Source of the DNA: Zeus faber | Lineage: Eukaryota > Chordata > Actinopteri > Zeiformes > Zeidae | DNA length: 64,000 nt | Direction: 5' to 3' | Assembly (NCBI GenBank): GCA_960531495.1 | Contig: OY482849.1 | Location: forward strand, 3,400,979 to 3,464,978 | Shown: in pieces, positions 10,925 through 22,336 of the stretch | Layout: every line of letters starts with the position of its first letter | How positions within the stretch are numbered: position 1 is the stretch's first letter | Notes under the pieces: generated by a model | What the model saw: the letters and a program-made list of their open reading frames with translations, nothing else | Database searches by the model: none | What the model was told of the DNA's origin: nothing | Made by a program: the position numbers and the translations under genes

Positions 10925-13900
10925 ACTTGATTTATTTATTTATCACAATGTCCACCAAAAAAGCATTGGCAGTGATCTCTTACGGCACTCGTGGATATAA
11001 AAACTTCCCTGAAAGAACAAATTTGGGACTTTTTATTGTGGATCCTGAGTGGCCGCTTGAGATTTTACGCACCAACACTCACACAACAACAACAACAACA
11101 ACAACAACAAAAATGGAACTGCTGGTCCACGGCAGGCCCACAGAAAAAGCAGCATGGTAAACGAGGCAGCATTCAGGGCCAAATGAGGACGCAACCTTAC
11201 CGTTCACCTCTGCCAAGCATCCTTCTTGCCAACATTTAGTCTCTGGAGAACAAGATGGATGACCTTCAAGCGAGGATTACATTCCAACGGGATACGAGAA
11301 ACTGTTGCATCCTCTGCCTGACGGAGTCATGGCTGAACCCACTGGTGCCGGATGAAGCCATTCGCCCAGCTGAGTCCTTCTCGTGTTCCGCGCCGACAGG
11401 TCNNNNNNNNNNNNNNNNNNNNNNNNNNNNNNNNNNNNNNNNNNNNNNNNNNNNNNNNNNNNNNNNNNNNNNNNNNNNNNNNNNNNNNNNNNNNNNNNNN
11501 NNNNNNNNNNNNNNNNNNNNNNNNNNNNNNNNNNNNNNNNNNNNNNNNNNNNNNNNNNNNNNNNNNNNNNNNNNNNNNNNNNNNNNNNNNNNNNNNNNNN
11601 NNGCCAAATGAGGACGCAACCTTACCGTTCACCTCTGCCAAGCATCCTTCTTGCCAACATTTAGTCTCTGGAGAACAAGATGGATGACCTTCAAGCGAGG
11701 ATTACATTCCAACGGGATACGAGAAACTGTTGCATCCTCTGCCTGACGGAGTCATGGCTGAACCCACTGGTGCCGGATGAAGCCATTCGCCCAGCTGAGT
11801 CCTTCTCGTGTTCCGCGCCGACAGGTCAGAGGAGTCGGGGAAATCCAAGGGTGGAGGCATATGCCTCATGATAAACAGCAGCTGGTGTAACCCCAACAAC
11901 ATCAAGACTCTCTCCCACTCCCGCTCACCAAACCTGGAACAGCTGGCCATCGCATGCCGTCCATTCTACCTCCCCCGGAAATTCAGCACGGTCATCATTA
12001 CAGCCATTTATATTCCACTGCAAGCGGACACCGACACAGCACTATCGTATGATGTGTTGTGCGGACTTCAAAACAAACATCCCGATGCAGCTGTGGTAGT
12101 GACTGGGGACTTTAACAGGATAAAACCTTAAAATAGTTCTGCCTAATTTCTACCAACACATCACATGTGCAACCAGGAGAGATAGAACTTTGGACCATTG
12201 TTACTCACCGTACAAGAATGGATACAAGACCGTCTCACTCCCTGCTTTCGGGAAATCAGATCACACCATGATTTCGCTGGTTCCCATTTACAAGCCTCTG
12301 ATCGTGCGAGAACTGGTGGTGACGAGAGAAGTGAAGCGGTGGTCGGACCAATCAGAGGCTGCGCTTCAGGACACTCTGACTGACATTGACTGGGACATGT
12401 TCCAATCAAGTTCCAGTGAAGTCAGCGAGTTTACGGAAGTAGCTGTGAGCTTCGTAGCTACATTAGCGGATAGCATCGTTCCCACGGTGAAAGTTTGGAT
12501 TTCCAAACCAGAAACCGGTGCGCTCTGAATGCTCGCACGGCCGTTACAACGAAGTTCTTGAATCCAGAAATATGGACAACTACAAAGTGGTGTCGTACAA
12601 TCTGAGGAGGGCGGTGAAGGACGCAAAACAGACGTATGGAGAAACTGTGGAGCTACAAATGGAGCAACGGGACACCAGACACTTGTAGCAGGGGCTGCTG
12701 ATTATTACGAACTATAAGAGCAGCACCTCCCCAGCCACGAGTGTGGACGCTGATGCATGTGAACAGCAGGAGAGCTGCGGGCCCAGAAGGCATATCTGGC
12801 CGAGTACTGAAGACCTGTGCTAACCAGCTAGCCCCGGTGCTCACTACAATATTCAACATCTCCCTAGCTGAATAAGCGGTCCCGTCCTGCTTCAAGAGGT
12901 CCACCGTCGTTCCTGTCCCGAAGATCGCCTCTCCAGCCTGCCTAAATGACTACCGTCCGGTGGCCCTCACCTCGGTGGTGTTTCGAGAGGCTGATTAAGG
13001 ATCATATCTGCGCCTCCCTCCCCCGCACCTTGGACCCACTGCAGTTCACGTACCGGCAGAACAGATCCACGGATGACGCGGTTTGCCAGGTACTACACAG
13101 CGCGCTACCGCAACTGGATGGCCGGAATGCTGCCTATGTGAGATTGTTGTTCATCGATTACAGTATAGTTCAGATACCATAGTCCCCACCAGACTGGCTG
13201 TCAAGCTGCAGGAGCTCGGACTGAATACTCCGCTGTGTGCCTGGATCCTGTACTTTCTCACAACCAGGCCCCAGGTGGTTAGAGTGGGGAGACACATGTC
13301 CAGCTCCCTCACTCTGAACACAGGATCCTCCCAGGACTTCCTCCTCAGGCCCCTACTGTACTCCCTGTACGCATATGACTGTGTGGCCAGGTCCAGATCC
13401 AACACCATCATCAAGTTGCTGACGACACCGTTATGGTGGGCCTGATCACCGATGACGATGAGAAGGTCTACCACAAGGAGGTGACTGGCCTGTCACTCTG
13501 GTGCCAGGACAACAGCCTCCACCTGAACGTCAGCAAAACTAAGGAGCTGATTGTGGACTTTAGGCGAGGATTACAACCGAGGACGCACACGCTGTTGGTG
13601 ATTAATGGGACTTATGTTGACAGGGTGAGCAGTTTCAAGTACCTGGGAGTACACATCACAGAGGATTTAACATGGACTTTACAAACAGACACTCTTGTGA
13701 GAAGGGCGAGGCAGCATCTTTAGGCAGGAAATTCCGGGTCTCGGTGAGGATCCTCAAGTCCTTCTACTCTGGAGCAGTGGACAGCATCCTGACAGGCAAC
13801 ATCACTGCCTAGTTTGGCAACTGTACTGTTCAGGACAGGCGGGCCCTGCAGAGGGTGGTGCGTTCAGCTGAACGTACCACTGGAACTCCCCTCCCCTCCC

Positions 13901-14640
13901 TGCAGGACTTATACACCAGGAGGTGTAGTAGCAGAGCTGCAGGATCATGAAGGATCCTAATCACCCCAACAACGAACTGTTCCATCTGCTGTGGTCAGGC
14001 AAGTGCCTGCGCAGCCACACAGCGAGAACAGAGAGACTGAGACAGAGTTTCTTCCCGCAAGCCATAAGGACTGTCAATGCTGAACTCTCCGGGGGCCCTC
14101 ACTGAGAGACACACATAGGCTACACTACCTTACTGTACTGTATGTAGCATACTGTACTGCATACTGTATAACTGTTCTGGAATACTGCTTACTGTGTTGT
14201 ATTGCTGTTCTGTTCGGTGTTACTGTATTGCTGCGCCGTACTGTTGTATATTGTACTGTATATTTCCACACACACTCCCTCACATTATTCACATGCCACT
14301 TTAATGCACATATCTGTATATATAATAGCCTATCCCACATACATAAGTCTATTCCCGTTATTTCTATTTTGTACCCCCACTCTGCATTACCTTTGAGTTC
14401 TTTATTTTATTTTGTTTTATATTATTCGACTTACTTGCTGCATTACGTTTTAAGAATCAGTTAGTTAGTCAAATTGAAATTTTTATGTAGCTATGGTGTT
14501 CAGTCTAGAACATATTGTCCGTAATCAATGGGTGCGTTGCATTGACATTTTACTGCATATATGTATGGAAGTATGTATATGTATGTGACGAATAAACCTC
14601 TTGAATCTTGAATCATGAATCTTGAATGATTGTGCTATAC
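10925..14640 (+). mobile_element. L2/CR1-type (Jockey superfamily) LINE, nearly full length but decayed
   Basis: This non-LTR retrotransposon encodes an APE-type endonuclease and a reverse transcriptase. The N-terminal frame starts near 10948 (MSTKKALAVISYG). The endonuclease region (about 11680-12270) shows LTESWL, a G-D-F-N block near 12110 and S-D-H near 12258. RT blocks follow, with [10 protein letters not shown] near 12945, then IVDFRRG and FKYLGVHI at 13550-13660. Several stops and frame changes separate the pieces. The 3' untranslated part is rich in TACTGTA-like words, and the end carries (TTGAATC)n at about 14605-14630. The copy includes the 200-N gap and a duplicated 225-bp block. 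Nearest relatives are 9716-10740, 15620-15748 and 44395-44880. Confidence 0.8.
11403..11602. other. Assembly gap of 200 N
   Basis: Exactly 200 N lie inside the LINE. The 225 bases before the gap (11178-11402) are repeated base for base right after it (11603-11827), so the gap is probably false. Confidence 0.98.
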
Positions 14641-14654
14641 GCTTTCATGCCCAT

Positions 14655-15074
14655 AATTGATGTCACAGTGAATAAGTCTTCGATATTTTATCAAAAAGGC
14701 AGCAGTCGAGGTTGAGTTGAGTTCTCAGGTAGACCTTTATTACAAAGTAACAAAAGCCAAGGTGGTCTGCAGAACATCTCTCTTCCCAGCATCAGGACAA
14801 ATCTTTTATAAATTGGCTGCTTCTACTTTTAGAGTCCTGCCTACATTACTTTCTGTGATGGGTACTGCTCATGTTTTTCCTGAATTCCCTCTTTCCTCGA
14901 CAATATTGGTGGGGGGCCGCCCCCATAATCTCCCTTGCTTAACCGCCTTTTGCGATGGTGTTGATATTGTCTACTCACAGGTATGTGTGATATCCACAGC
15001 TGCCTCTATTGTATTGCCCTTTATACAGAGATATATCCATTACTAGTTGGATTTCCCTTGCTTGAAATAACACA
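14655..15074 (-). mobile_element. Retroviral LTR (fossil), epsilon-like
   Basis: On the minus strand a purine-rich tract (AAAGGGGGGAAAAA) lies immediately before TGTGTTATTT. The following ~420 bases have an AATAAAGG polyadenylation-like site near 14735. This is the layout of a polypurine tract and a 3' LTR. The right limit on the minus strand is not sharply defined. It is old and broken. Confidence 0.45.
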
Positions 15075-15345
15075 ATTTTTCCCCCCTTTGGGGCTCAACA
15101 AGCCCCACATATAAAACATATGCTAAGCAATTAAGTGTGCATCTCCTGAAGGAAACTCGAGGGGCCTCTTGCCTGGATGCGTTGCAAACAATATAGAAAT
15201 ATCAACATTCATGGTTATATTTGATTATCAGAAAAAAACTGTTTATACTCAATAATATTCATAATAGCTAAAAACATGCAAAACCAATTATTCTGTGGTA
15301 TAAACAGAAAAAGATTATACCAAATACAGGTGTAAAATTAGAACA
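15075..15345 (-). mobile_element. Retroviral 3' internal fragment before the LTR (fossil)
   Basis: This region is similar to 39840-39960 (a run around ATTTGATTATCAGAAAAAAA and AATAAACAGAAAAAG-like words), in the same order and strand relative to a polypurine tract and LTR start. No protein motif can be assigned. The shared layout suggests both belong to one retroviral family. Confidence 0.4.
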
Positions 15346-15449
15346 GTCGATCATTGAACAATTCTTCTAGCAGGGGTGTCGTTTGATTACATGTACTGTA
15401 AGTAGTAAAAAAATTGCTCAAATCCTGCTGAGATCTCACTTTGTGAGAG

Positions 15450-15453
15450 GTAC

Positions 15454-15525
<72 letters not shown>

Positions 15526-15531
15526 CTGCAC

Positions 15532-15623
<92 letters not shown>

Positions 15624-15627
15624 GTAC
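15450..15627. repeat. Two long (TA)n arrays forming one large palindrome
   Basis: The TA arrays at about 15457-15522 and 15537-15620 are separated by CCCTGCACCTGA. The outer borders are GGTACCTGATATA on the left and its reverse complement TATATCAGGTACC on the right, so the whole block can fold as one cruciform of about 85 bp per arm. Part of the symmetry may come from assembly. Confidence 0.9.
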
Positions 15628-17110
15628 CTTGTTGTACACATCAATGAGGACCTGACATAGACATTACACACCCTGGTGAAGCATTGAGGCACAACCCCTC
15701 AATCGCCTCAGGCTGCATACCCCCGACCGGCTGGACTTATACACCAGGTGTTAAGCCCACAGCCTCCCAGCACCACTAGAGGCCACTCTTACTCTCAATT
15801 ACCTAATTTATTCCAGCTCCCCAGTCGCTTATTGCCAGACCGTCAACTAGCTTACCCAAGTTGTAAAGCTACTGGCCAGTTCCTAGTTCCAAGTGTTTAG
15901 TTCCAAGCGCTTTGTTCCAAGCGCTTTGTTCCAAGCGCTTTGTTCCAAGCTCCTAGTCTCCTTGTTGCGTCTTGCCCTAGCCTGTTTGTCTCCTCCCCTC
16001 GACCAAGTCTGTCCATCCCTCTCCATCCAGCCCAGCTCCCTGTCTCTCCACCTGGATCCTGGACCCCTCCTGCCCAGTAGTCGTCATCCCTGCCCTGCTC
16101 CATCCCTATCCGACCGGATCCCTCCAGCAATCTCCACGGTGTTGTCTAATAAACATCCTTCAACTAACCCCCTGTCTGCCTCCCATCTCTGTGTCGTGCG
16201 TTTGGGTCCCTCCTAGCTCCGGTTATAATGGTATGGTCTGGCCTCGAACATGGACCCAGCCAACAAAGAGAGGTTCCACCACAGTGTCCGGGACCGGGGC
16301 GTGCTCTTAGGCCAGCGTGCCTCCCGGCCTGGATGTCCCCTGCAGACACCGCAGAAGGTTTGCACCCTGCACCCAATCCCAGCAGTCAGATGTGGGGTTG
16401 CAGCCCTGGAGCCTTGGCCTAGCCCCCAGGTCTAAGCCGGCGAGCTCGGTACTCACCTGCCCCGTTCCTGCCCCGGAGGATCCGGAGCACTCCCATTTCT
16501 GGGGGTTGCACCTCGCGTTTTTTTCTTGGGACCCCCAGAAATCCCCCGGGAAGGGGCGCAGTCCGAAGGCTTCCCGAGGCCGCCCCCAGTCTCCGGCCCG
16601 GTGCTCCCCAGTCTCCGTGGCCCCTCTTTCTGTTCACCTGCCATGACTTTGGTGGGCCTGCTTTCCTGCAGATACTCTTGGCAGACGGATCCTGACTTCT
16701 GTCATATGTTGGCCTTCAATCGGTGGAAATTACGTGCCCCTGCCAGCCCCCACCGCTTAATCCACCGAAGTCCTGCCAGCCGCCGCCGCCGCCTCATCCG
16801 CCGAGGTCCTGCCAGCTTCCTCATCTGAGGTCCAGCCCGGCTCCAAGCAGTCCTGCCCCCGGGCCCAGCTCCCCATCTCTCCACCCGGATCCTGGACCCC
16901 TCCTGCCCAGTAATCATCGTCCCTGCCCTGCCCTGCTGCATCCCCATCCGACCCGATCCCTCCAGCCATCTCCACGGTGTTGTCTAATAAACATCCTTTG
17001 TCTAACCCCCTGCCTGCCTCCCATATCTGGGTCGTGCATTTGGGTCCCTCCTAGCTCCGGTCGTAACACCAGGCAGTGCAGGGCCAGAGCTAAGAGGATT
17101 ATTAAGGATC
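15620..17110 (+). mobile_element. L2-type LINE fragment interrupted by an LTR element
   Basis: The left part (15620-15748) matches the RT-end region of the LINE at about 13635-13922 (AAGTACCTGGGAGTACACAT-like, then GGACTTATACACCAGG). The right part (17069-17110) resumes at CAGTGCAGGGCCAGAGCTAA, like AGTAGCAGAGCTGCAGG in the full copy. The LTR element at 15749-17068 lies between the two parts. Confidence 0.55.
15749..17068 (+). mobile_element. Compact gypsy-like LTR element with 5-bp target repeats (fossil)
   Basis: The 5' LTR starts TGTTAAGCCC at 15749 and ends near 16228. A leader and a gag-like start (MDPANKERFHH, from 16250) follow. A second LTR-like stretch (about 16840-17068) repeats the LTR end, with AATAAACATCC and GGGTCCCTCCTAGCTCCGG in both, and ends TAACA. 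The element is bounded by CCAGG on both sides (15744-15748 and 17069-17073), a target-site duplication. Its interior is far shorter than in a complete element and has no pol. It is a broken, non-autonomous relic, younger than the LINE it interrupts. Confidence 0.7.
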
Positions 17111-17404
17111 CTTACCACACAATCATGGTGTGTTCATGCGCAAACGCCTTTGCAGTCACAAAACCCAGAAAGCTTTTTTTCCCTAGGTCATAAGTATTAC
17201 AAACTGTGACATGGCCAGGGACCCACATGTCGCCTCCGGACACTAATTTATCTGGAGACAATTCAGCAGGACAAAAATTAATCTTGCTTTTCAATATATA
17301 GCCTGTATAAATTCATGTTACTATCTCAATCTGCATTATTGTGCTCAAAAGCAAAGTGACTTTCATCATTTGGAAAAGCGTGTGTTGGTTGCCATCACCG
17401 CATG

Positions 17405-17745
17405 TGTGACAAATAAAGAATTTTATTTCTTCCTTTTACTGCATCACAGCACAGTATTGTATGTGTCAGTGGATAAGATAACCTTTTTATTAATCGCCAG
17501 GGGGGTAATTCAGAGGGTCACAGGTGCTAGGGTCACAGGTGCGGTTGAACAGTCTAATGGCTGCAGGCACAAAAAATGCCTGAAGGATTCTGTCATTGAG
17601 GTGGAGGGAGGAACCAGTGGCTGAAGGTGCTCCTCATCTGCCTCAGCTCCTCAAAGAGAGCATGTCAGCATGAGGGGCTCTCAATGCTGTTGAGATGCTT
17701 TGTCCTCATCATCCTCTGTCACAACCTCCAGACAGTCCAATTCTA
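17405..17745 (-). mobile_element. L2-type LINE 3' fragment, minus strand
   Basis: The reverse strand reads GAGGAGCTGAGGCAGATGAG and then a 3' end with CTTTATTTGTCACACATGCG, typical of fish L2-like LINEs. It is a different subfamily from the one at 10925-14640. The fragment is 5'-truncated and too short for a reading frame. Confidence 0.5.
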
Positions 17746-17811
17746 GGCCAACAAAAGCTGATGCTTTGATAGGTTTAGTAGCTGTTTATTGATGTATCGT
17801 GGTATTTTGTG

Positions 17812-18342
17812 GAATCCGCTGTGGAGAAACCACTCCATAGCAAGAGCGACCAAACTAAGGATTTATAACACCTCAGTCCTCTCCATCCTCCTCTACGGAG
17901 CAGAAACCTGGCCTCTCAACAAGACCCTGGCTGCCAGAATCGATGGCTTTGACACCAGAGCACTGCGCTCAATAGAGGGGATAAAATGGCAAGATAGGGT
18001 TTCATGCTGCGGGAATGCACCCAACAGCCCCCTGCGTCCCACCTGGCAGCACAGCGTCGGATGCGCTGGTATGGCCATGTCAAAAGGCTCCCCTCGGAAC
18101 ACCCTACTCACGCTATCCTCCACTTCCAACCTAAAGCTGCCGGCTGGAAACGCTCCCGCGGTGCCCCCCGCACCCGATGGATTGAGGCCGTCACCAGGGA
18201 CCTACAGCAAATGGACCTGTTGCTTGCTGAAGCCGAGTCCCCAGCACTGGATTGACCCAAATGGAGAAGATTGGTGAAACTTATTGGCTCTACACATGGC
18301 GTCGCCCCCGTCGCCGAGCAAGAGACCTGATGATGATGATGA
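17812..18342 (+). mobile_element. RTE-like LINE, 5'-truncated, with 12-bp target repeats
   Basis: The translation contains LLYGAETWPLNKTLAARID, then a second-frame RMRWYGHVKRLPSEHPTHAI and PRTRWIEAVTRDLQ, which is the C-terminal part of an RTE/BovB-like RT polyprotein, with one frame change. It ends in a (GAT)n tail. TGGTATTTTGTG occurs immediately before (17800-17811) and after (18343-18354), which fits a target-site duplication. Confidence 0.7.
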
Positions 18343-18359
18343 TGGTATTTTGTGAAACT

Positions 18360-19640
18360 GACAAATGAGTTGAGCTGGTTTACTACAATACTTTTGCCTA
18401 TCTGAGTCAAAAATACACATGCTGACAAATAATGTTTCTTGCTTTACTTTGTTGCTACTTGAAATCCTCACGCAAGTCATCACCTACATCACCAGCAGCA
18501 CTTTAGTCAGTCACACATCGTTTGAAGCGCTTCAGTCATTACTGTAAGCTACTTTCCAAACCAAAAATGATCATAACATATTTTTGGACATGTATGCATT
18601 TGACAGCTCAGTGATCTTTATTGAAAAAATTATCAAAGATGACAGCAGTGAGTTTGTTTACATTGTCTCGCTGTTTTACAGGCTCCATCAAATCCTTTCA
18701 TATAGTTGCAATATCATTTTATGTAGTTTCTTTCATTTCATTTTTTTGTTAACCTTGAGAGAAAGTAAGCATATGTAAGTAAGTATTCCTTTTTTCATAG
18801 AACAATGACATCACCACCCAGAAAGAAAACGTCTTGAAAGTTACAGAAAACAGGTTTTGTTGATTTAGAAGTCTTGATGATAACCAAAGCAGGTTCAGGC
18901 TGGTAAGATCAGATGTCAGATCATCACAGGCAGTTTTCCCCCCTTTTCTTTAAAAAAGGATGCTTTTAACATGAGAAAAACACAAAAACTAAATAGAAGA
19001 GACATGGTCAATTCAGGTTGACTTCAATACACCTTGGGAATGGTCGGACCCTCAGCTTTCCATTGGTGCACCTTTCTTTCATTAGCACAAAATGCCCGGT
19101 AAAGTCTGAGTCACCAGCATCTAGTCTTAGTCTGATAACTTTAGGGTATGGGTTTGGATAAGTATTTCATGTTCGTGGAACAATATTTATTTTTGCAATG
19201 GCCTTCCAGTCAGCTGGTATTAGTCTGGTCTCTACTCTGTGACCAAGTCGACATGGTTAAACCTGTAAAAAACCTAACATTAGTCTCCTGTTGGAACAGC
19301 CCACAGGGTCACTGACACACAAAGGAATCCACCAGCAGTGTTCCAGTGTCGGTAGCTGTTCATAACATGAAAATGCCCAATTGTTATGGATATTTCACTT
19401 TAACTGTCTCACTATTAATGTTATGTTCCGAAGTTATTCATTTTTTACTGATGTGCCGGATCAAAATCACTTGCCGATGGAATTGGGACGAAATAACTAA
19501 AAGAATACATTTCTTAAATAACATGCAGCCTATACCCAGACCATAATTACTATGAATAACTAAATAATCTGTTTCCATAGATTAATTACCAGTCCTGTAT
19601 TATGGGCATACTGTAATGTTAATGTATGATGTTGTTCTAG
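18360..19640. other. No recognised feature
   Basis: AT-rich DNA downstream (on the minus strand) of the 244-codon frame; it could hold that frame's 3' untranslated region. No element ends, arrays or protein motifs were recognised. Confidence 0.4.
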
Positions 19641-19647
19641 TAGCTAT

Positions 19648-20382
19648 TCAACAATAATTATTAACAGTTGAGGATAAAAAGCTGTCATCCAGCTTTCTGG
19701 GATTTGCAGCTCCGAGCCCATCATCAGCTTGCATTTTTGTGTCATAGGAATGCTTGGTTTCAACCATTTGGTCACAACCTGATAAAGCAGGAGCCATCTC
19801 CATTCTTCTGTTGTCATGAGGCATCATAGGGTTTGTTTGTTCCAAAGGCAGGGACTCAGGGGTGGTGGAGGGATCACTGTAGGCGTCCAGAATAGCAGAA
19901 TATGCAGCCCTGCTCTGGGAGTTGATCTGCAATGGATAGTACTCCTTCTGGCTTGGTCCTCTAGAAGGCATCATAGGTGCAGCTTGAGTTTTGAGAGTGT
20001 TAGCTTTTTGGTCTAACCAGACGGTTACATGCACGGGAATGGAAGGTGCCTTGTACACCGGTATCATACAGCCAGATGTGGTCTGATCCAGGTAGCTGAG
20101 GTCATTGTGTTCATTGTATTCATTCAGCTTCGGGAGGTAATCATGAAAGTCCTGGTGCCAGGGGGCACTGTGGCACAATGTGTACTCCAGGTATTCCATC
20201 TGATCAGGGTTGATCCTTTTTTCAGAAGCTTTTGGGTAGTGCCCATCAAGGTAAACAGCAGCGTTGTAGTTGTAGGGATTCACCGCATTGGAATCATCTA
20301 TAGGGTTGTAGTTAGAAAATACATTAATTGAAAAATTGGTCATTAGTACGAGGGACGAGGGAGTAGGCTCGTTGAAATCCAC
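19648..20382 (-). CDS. Unassigned 244-codon reading frame, possibly a terminal exon
   Basis: I do not recognise this protein. The minus-strand frame is open for 244 codons and can be read a little further upstream (YIKKWIPVDFNEP), so the apparent start is not reliable. It is rich in Tyr, Asn, Pro and Ser, has no zinc knuckle, catalytic motif or membrane segment, and ends LSSTVNNYC. The W-x-P...P-T-P-S-S-L stretch near the start followed by an acidic, tyrosine-rich tail faintly resembles the cytoplasmic part of a cytokine receptor, whose tail is often one last exon; this is weak. A decayed copy of its C-terminal third lies at 27769-28011 on the same strand, which argues that the frame is a real, duplicated sequence. 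It could equally be part of an unknown mobile element. Confidence 0.4.
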   Translation of the reverse strand: MDFNEPTPSSLVLMTNFSINVFSNYNPIDDSNAVNPYNYNAAVYLDGHYPKASEKRINPDQMEYLEYTLCHSAPWHQDFHDYLPKLNEYNEHNDLSYLDQTTSGCMIPVYKAPSIPVHVTVWLDQKANTLKTQAAPMMPSRGPSQKEYYPLQINSQSRAAYSAILDAYSDPSTTPESLPLEQTNPMMPHDNRRMEMAPALSGCDQMVETKHSYDTKMQADDGLGAANPRKLDDSFLSSTVNNYC

Positions 20383-20399
20383 TGGAATCCACTTCTTTA

Positions 20400-22285
20400 T
20401 GTACTTTTTTCAACTTATTTTCTGTCTTTCTGGATTCGGCTCTCTTGGGTGTTTTTTTACAGCCCTGCAAAATGCAGGCTACGCCATCCATGAGCTATGT
20501 ACTACTCCAACTTGGCAGTGAATATGGACTCTTGCTCCTTATATTCTTTGCTTATTGAGAGGTTGTCTCTGCTAGAGAGACATAGCAGTTAGTTAGAGCA
20601 TGGTAGGTTGATAACTTAAGTGACAGTGTGGGTGGCCCACTTACCCAGCAAAGGCATGGCCCATATGTTGCAGAGGCCATAGTTCATGCATCTGTAACAT
20701 CTGATAGGAGGCTTTTAAAACTCATCATCACAAGCCCAGAGATAAGAAAATTGCAAATCAAAATGCATGTTACAAAAAGCCTAAATGACCATATTAACCC
20801 TATACTTGCAACTCTGCAATTGTTCCCTGTTCACTTCAGCTGTGACTTTAGCAGCCCCTACTAGCCCCCTTTATTCCCAGACCAGGATGATAGGGTCAAC
20901 ATTACATTTGCCTTGGTGTTTATCCATCAATGTCGTCAACCCAGTCTCCACGTACCAACGGCAGACCACCGGACACCGCCCTGTCCCTTGCTTCCACACA
21001 TGACAGAGGGTGTGGCTCTCATCCCATACCAGAATTAATTATTATTAAAGACAAGCTTGCCAAAACATGCAACCAACAGGTTGATAATGGCTTGAAGCCT
21101 TACCCTTGGTGCTGTATTAAATTAGAAGTACCCCTAACAGAACTAAAGGAATCCCTCATGAACTTCTGATTGGGGAGGCCTATGTCTACTGGAGTAAACC
21201 CGTCAATAACAACCAACAGAGCAGTTCTAGTATTGACAGATGAGACAGGTTGACTGATGCTCTTGCTTTATGGGCTTTACTTTGAAAATATCATAAGCAG
21301 ATCAAAGATAGTCTTCCACAGTCATCAGATAGCCACACAAGCTTTTCAACCAGGAAACTTGGTGTTGATGAAACCACAAAAAATATGTTTGTCTCTTCTA
21401 GGATTGGTGAATGGCTATTAGTGTCTGGCAAACCACAGGATGCCACTGAGCTCCAGCCCTAAAGACAGCAATGTGGATTTAGTAATTCCCAAGCCATAGC
21501 CAAAGCCTGATGTCCCTGCGTCTCCCAGGATGAACCAACGCACATACTCTCAACACCAATACACGCTGATAATTAAATCAATCACTTCCGTAGTAAGAGG
21601 CATGGTGCCGTAGTTCAATCCTCAAATGGGTTGCAGGTAGCCAACACTTTTCTAGCTTTAGACTATGACCCACCACTAGCACGTCTGGGTTTCTTTGTAT
21701 GTGATACAGTCTGCACATGCTTGGATCGCTATAATACCCCTTCCTTTCAATATGATCATGACAAGGATGTGTTGGACCAGGCATTGAGGGCAAATTATTG
21801 GCTGAAAACATAAGGGAAGTGACAGGAATGGCCTTTTTATCGACCTGCTTATAATCACATCAATATACCCACATAAATTACCTTCCCAGTGCCCACAAGT
21901 AGCTATTGCTGTACCAGGTACTGTGTTTGGTGGGTGATGTAATGCTATCATCACACTGGAGCGAAGCATAGTATAATCATGACCCAGACTACTGTCAATT
22001 ATCTTTCATACATTGGGTTTTAGCCCAGAAAAGTTCTGATCTTAAGGCATATGCATGGTTGGACACAACTGGTAAAATCCTAACGTCACTGTCTTGCTCA
22101 CACTACACATTGAGTTCTAGACGAGATGTTTACACCACATGATCTTACACTTGGTGTGTGGCGAGAGCAGCACGAGACAGCGGTGAAACCTTGCTGTCGC
22201 TCGCAAATGCAACACATGCTATTCAAATACATGCAGTAAATGCAGCCTGGGTCGTTGCATTTACAATTATTCACCTTATGAAGAA
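20400..22285. other. No recognised feature
   Basis: This stretch lies upstream (minus strand) of the unassigned frame and could contain its earlier exons, but I found no exon with a convincing motif. Short frames near 21590-21970 have no known domain. Confidence 0.4.
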
Positions 22286-22286
22286 G

Positions 22287-22335
<49 letters not shown>
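22287..22335. repeat. (GATA)n microsatellite
   Basis: About 12 uninterrupted GATA units. Confidence 0.95.

Positions 22336-22336
<1 letters not shown>

Noticed and set aside
11255-11687. Reading frames spanning the N block
   Set aside because: They are open only because N codons are not stops; the real content is LINE sequence duplicated around a gap.
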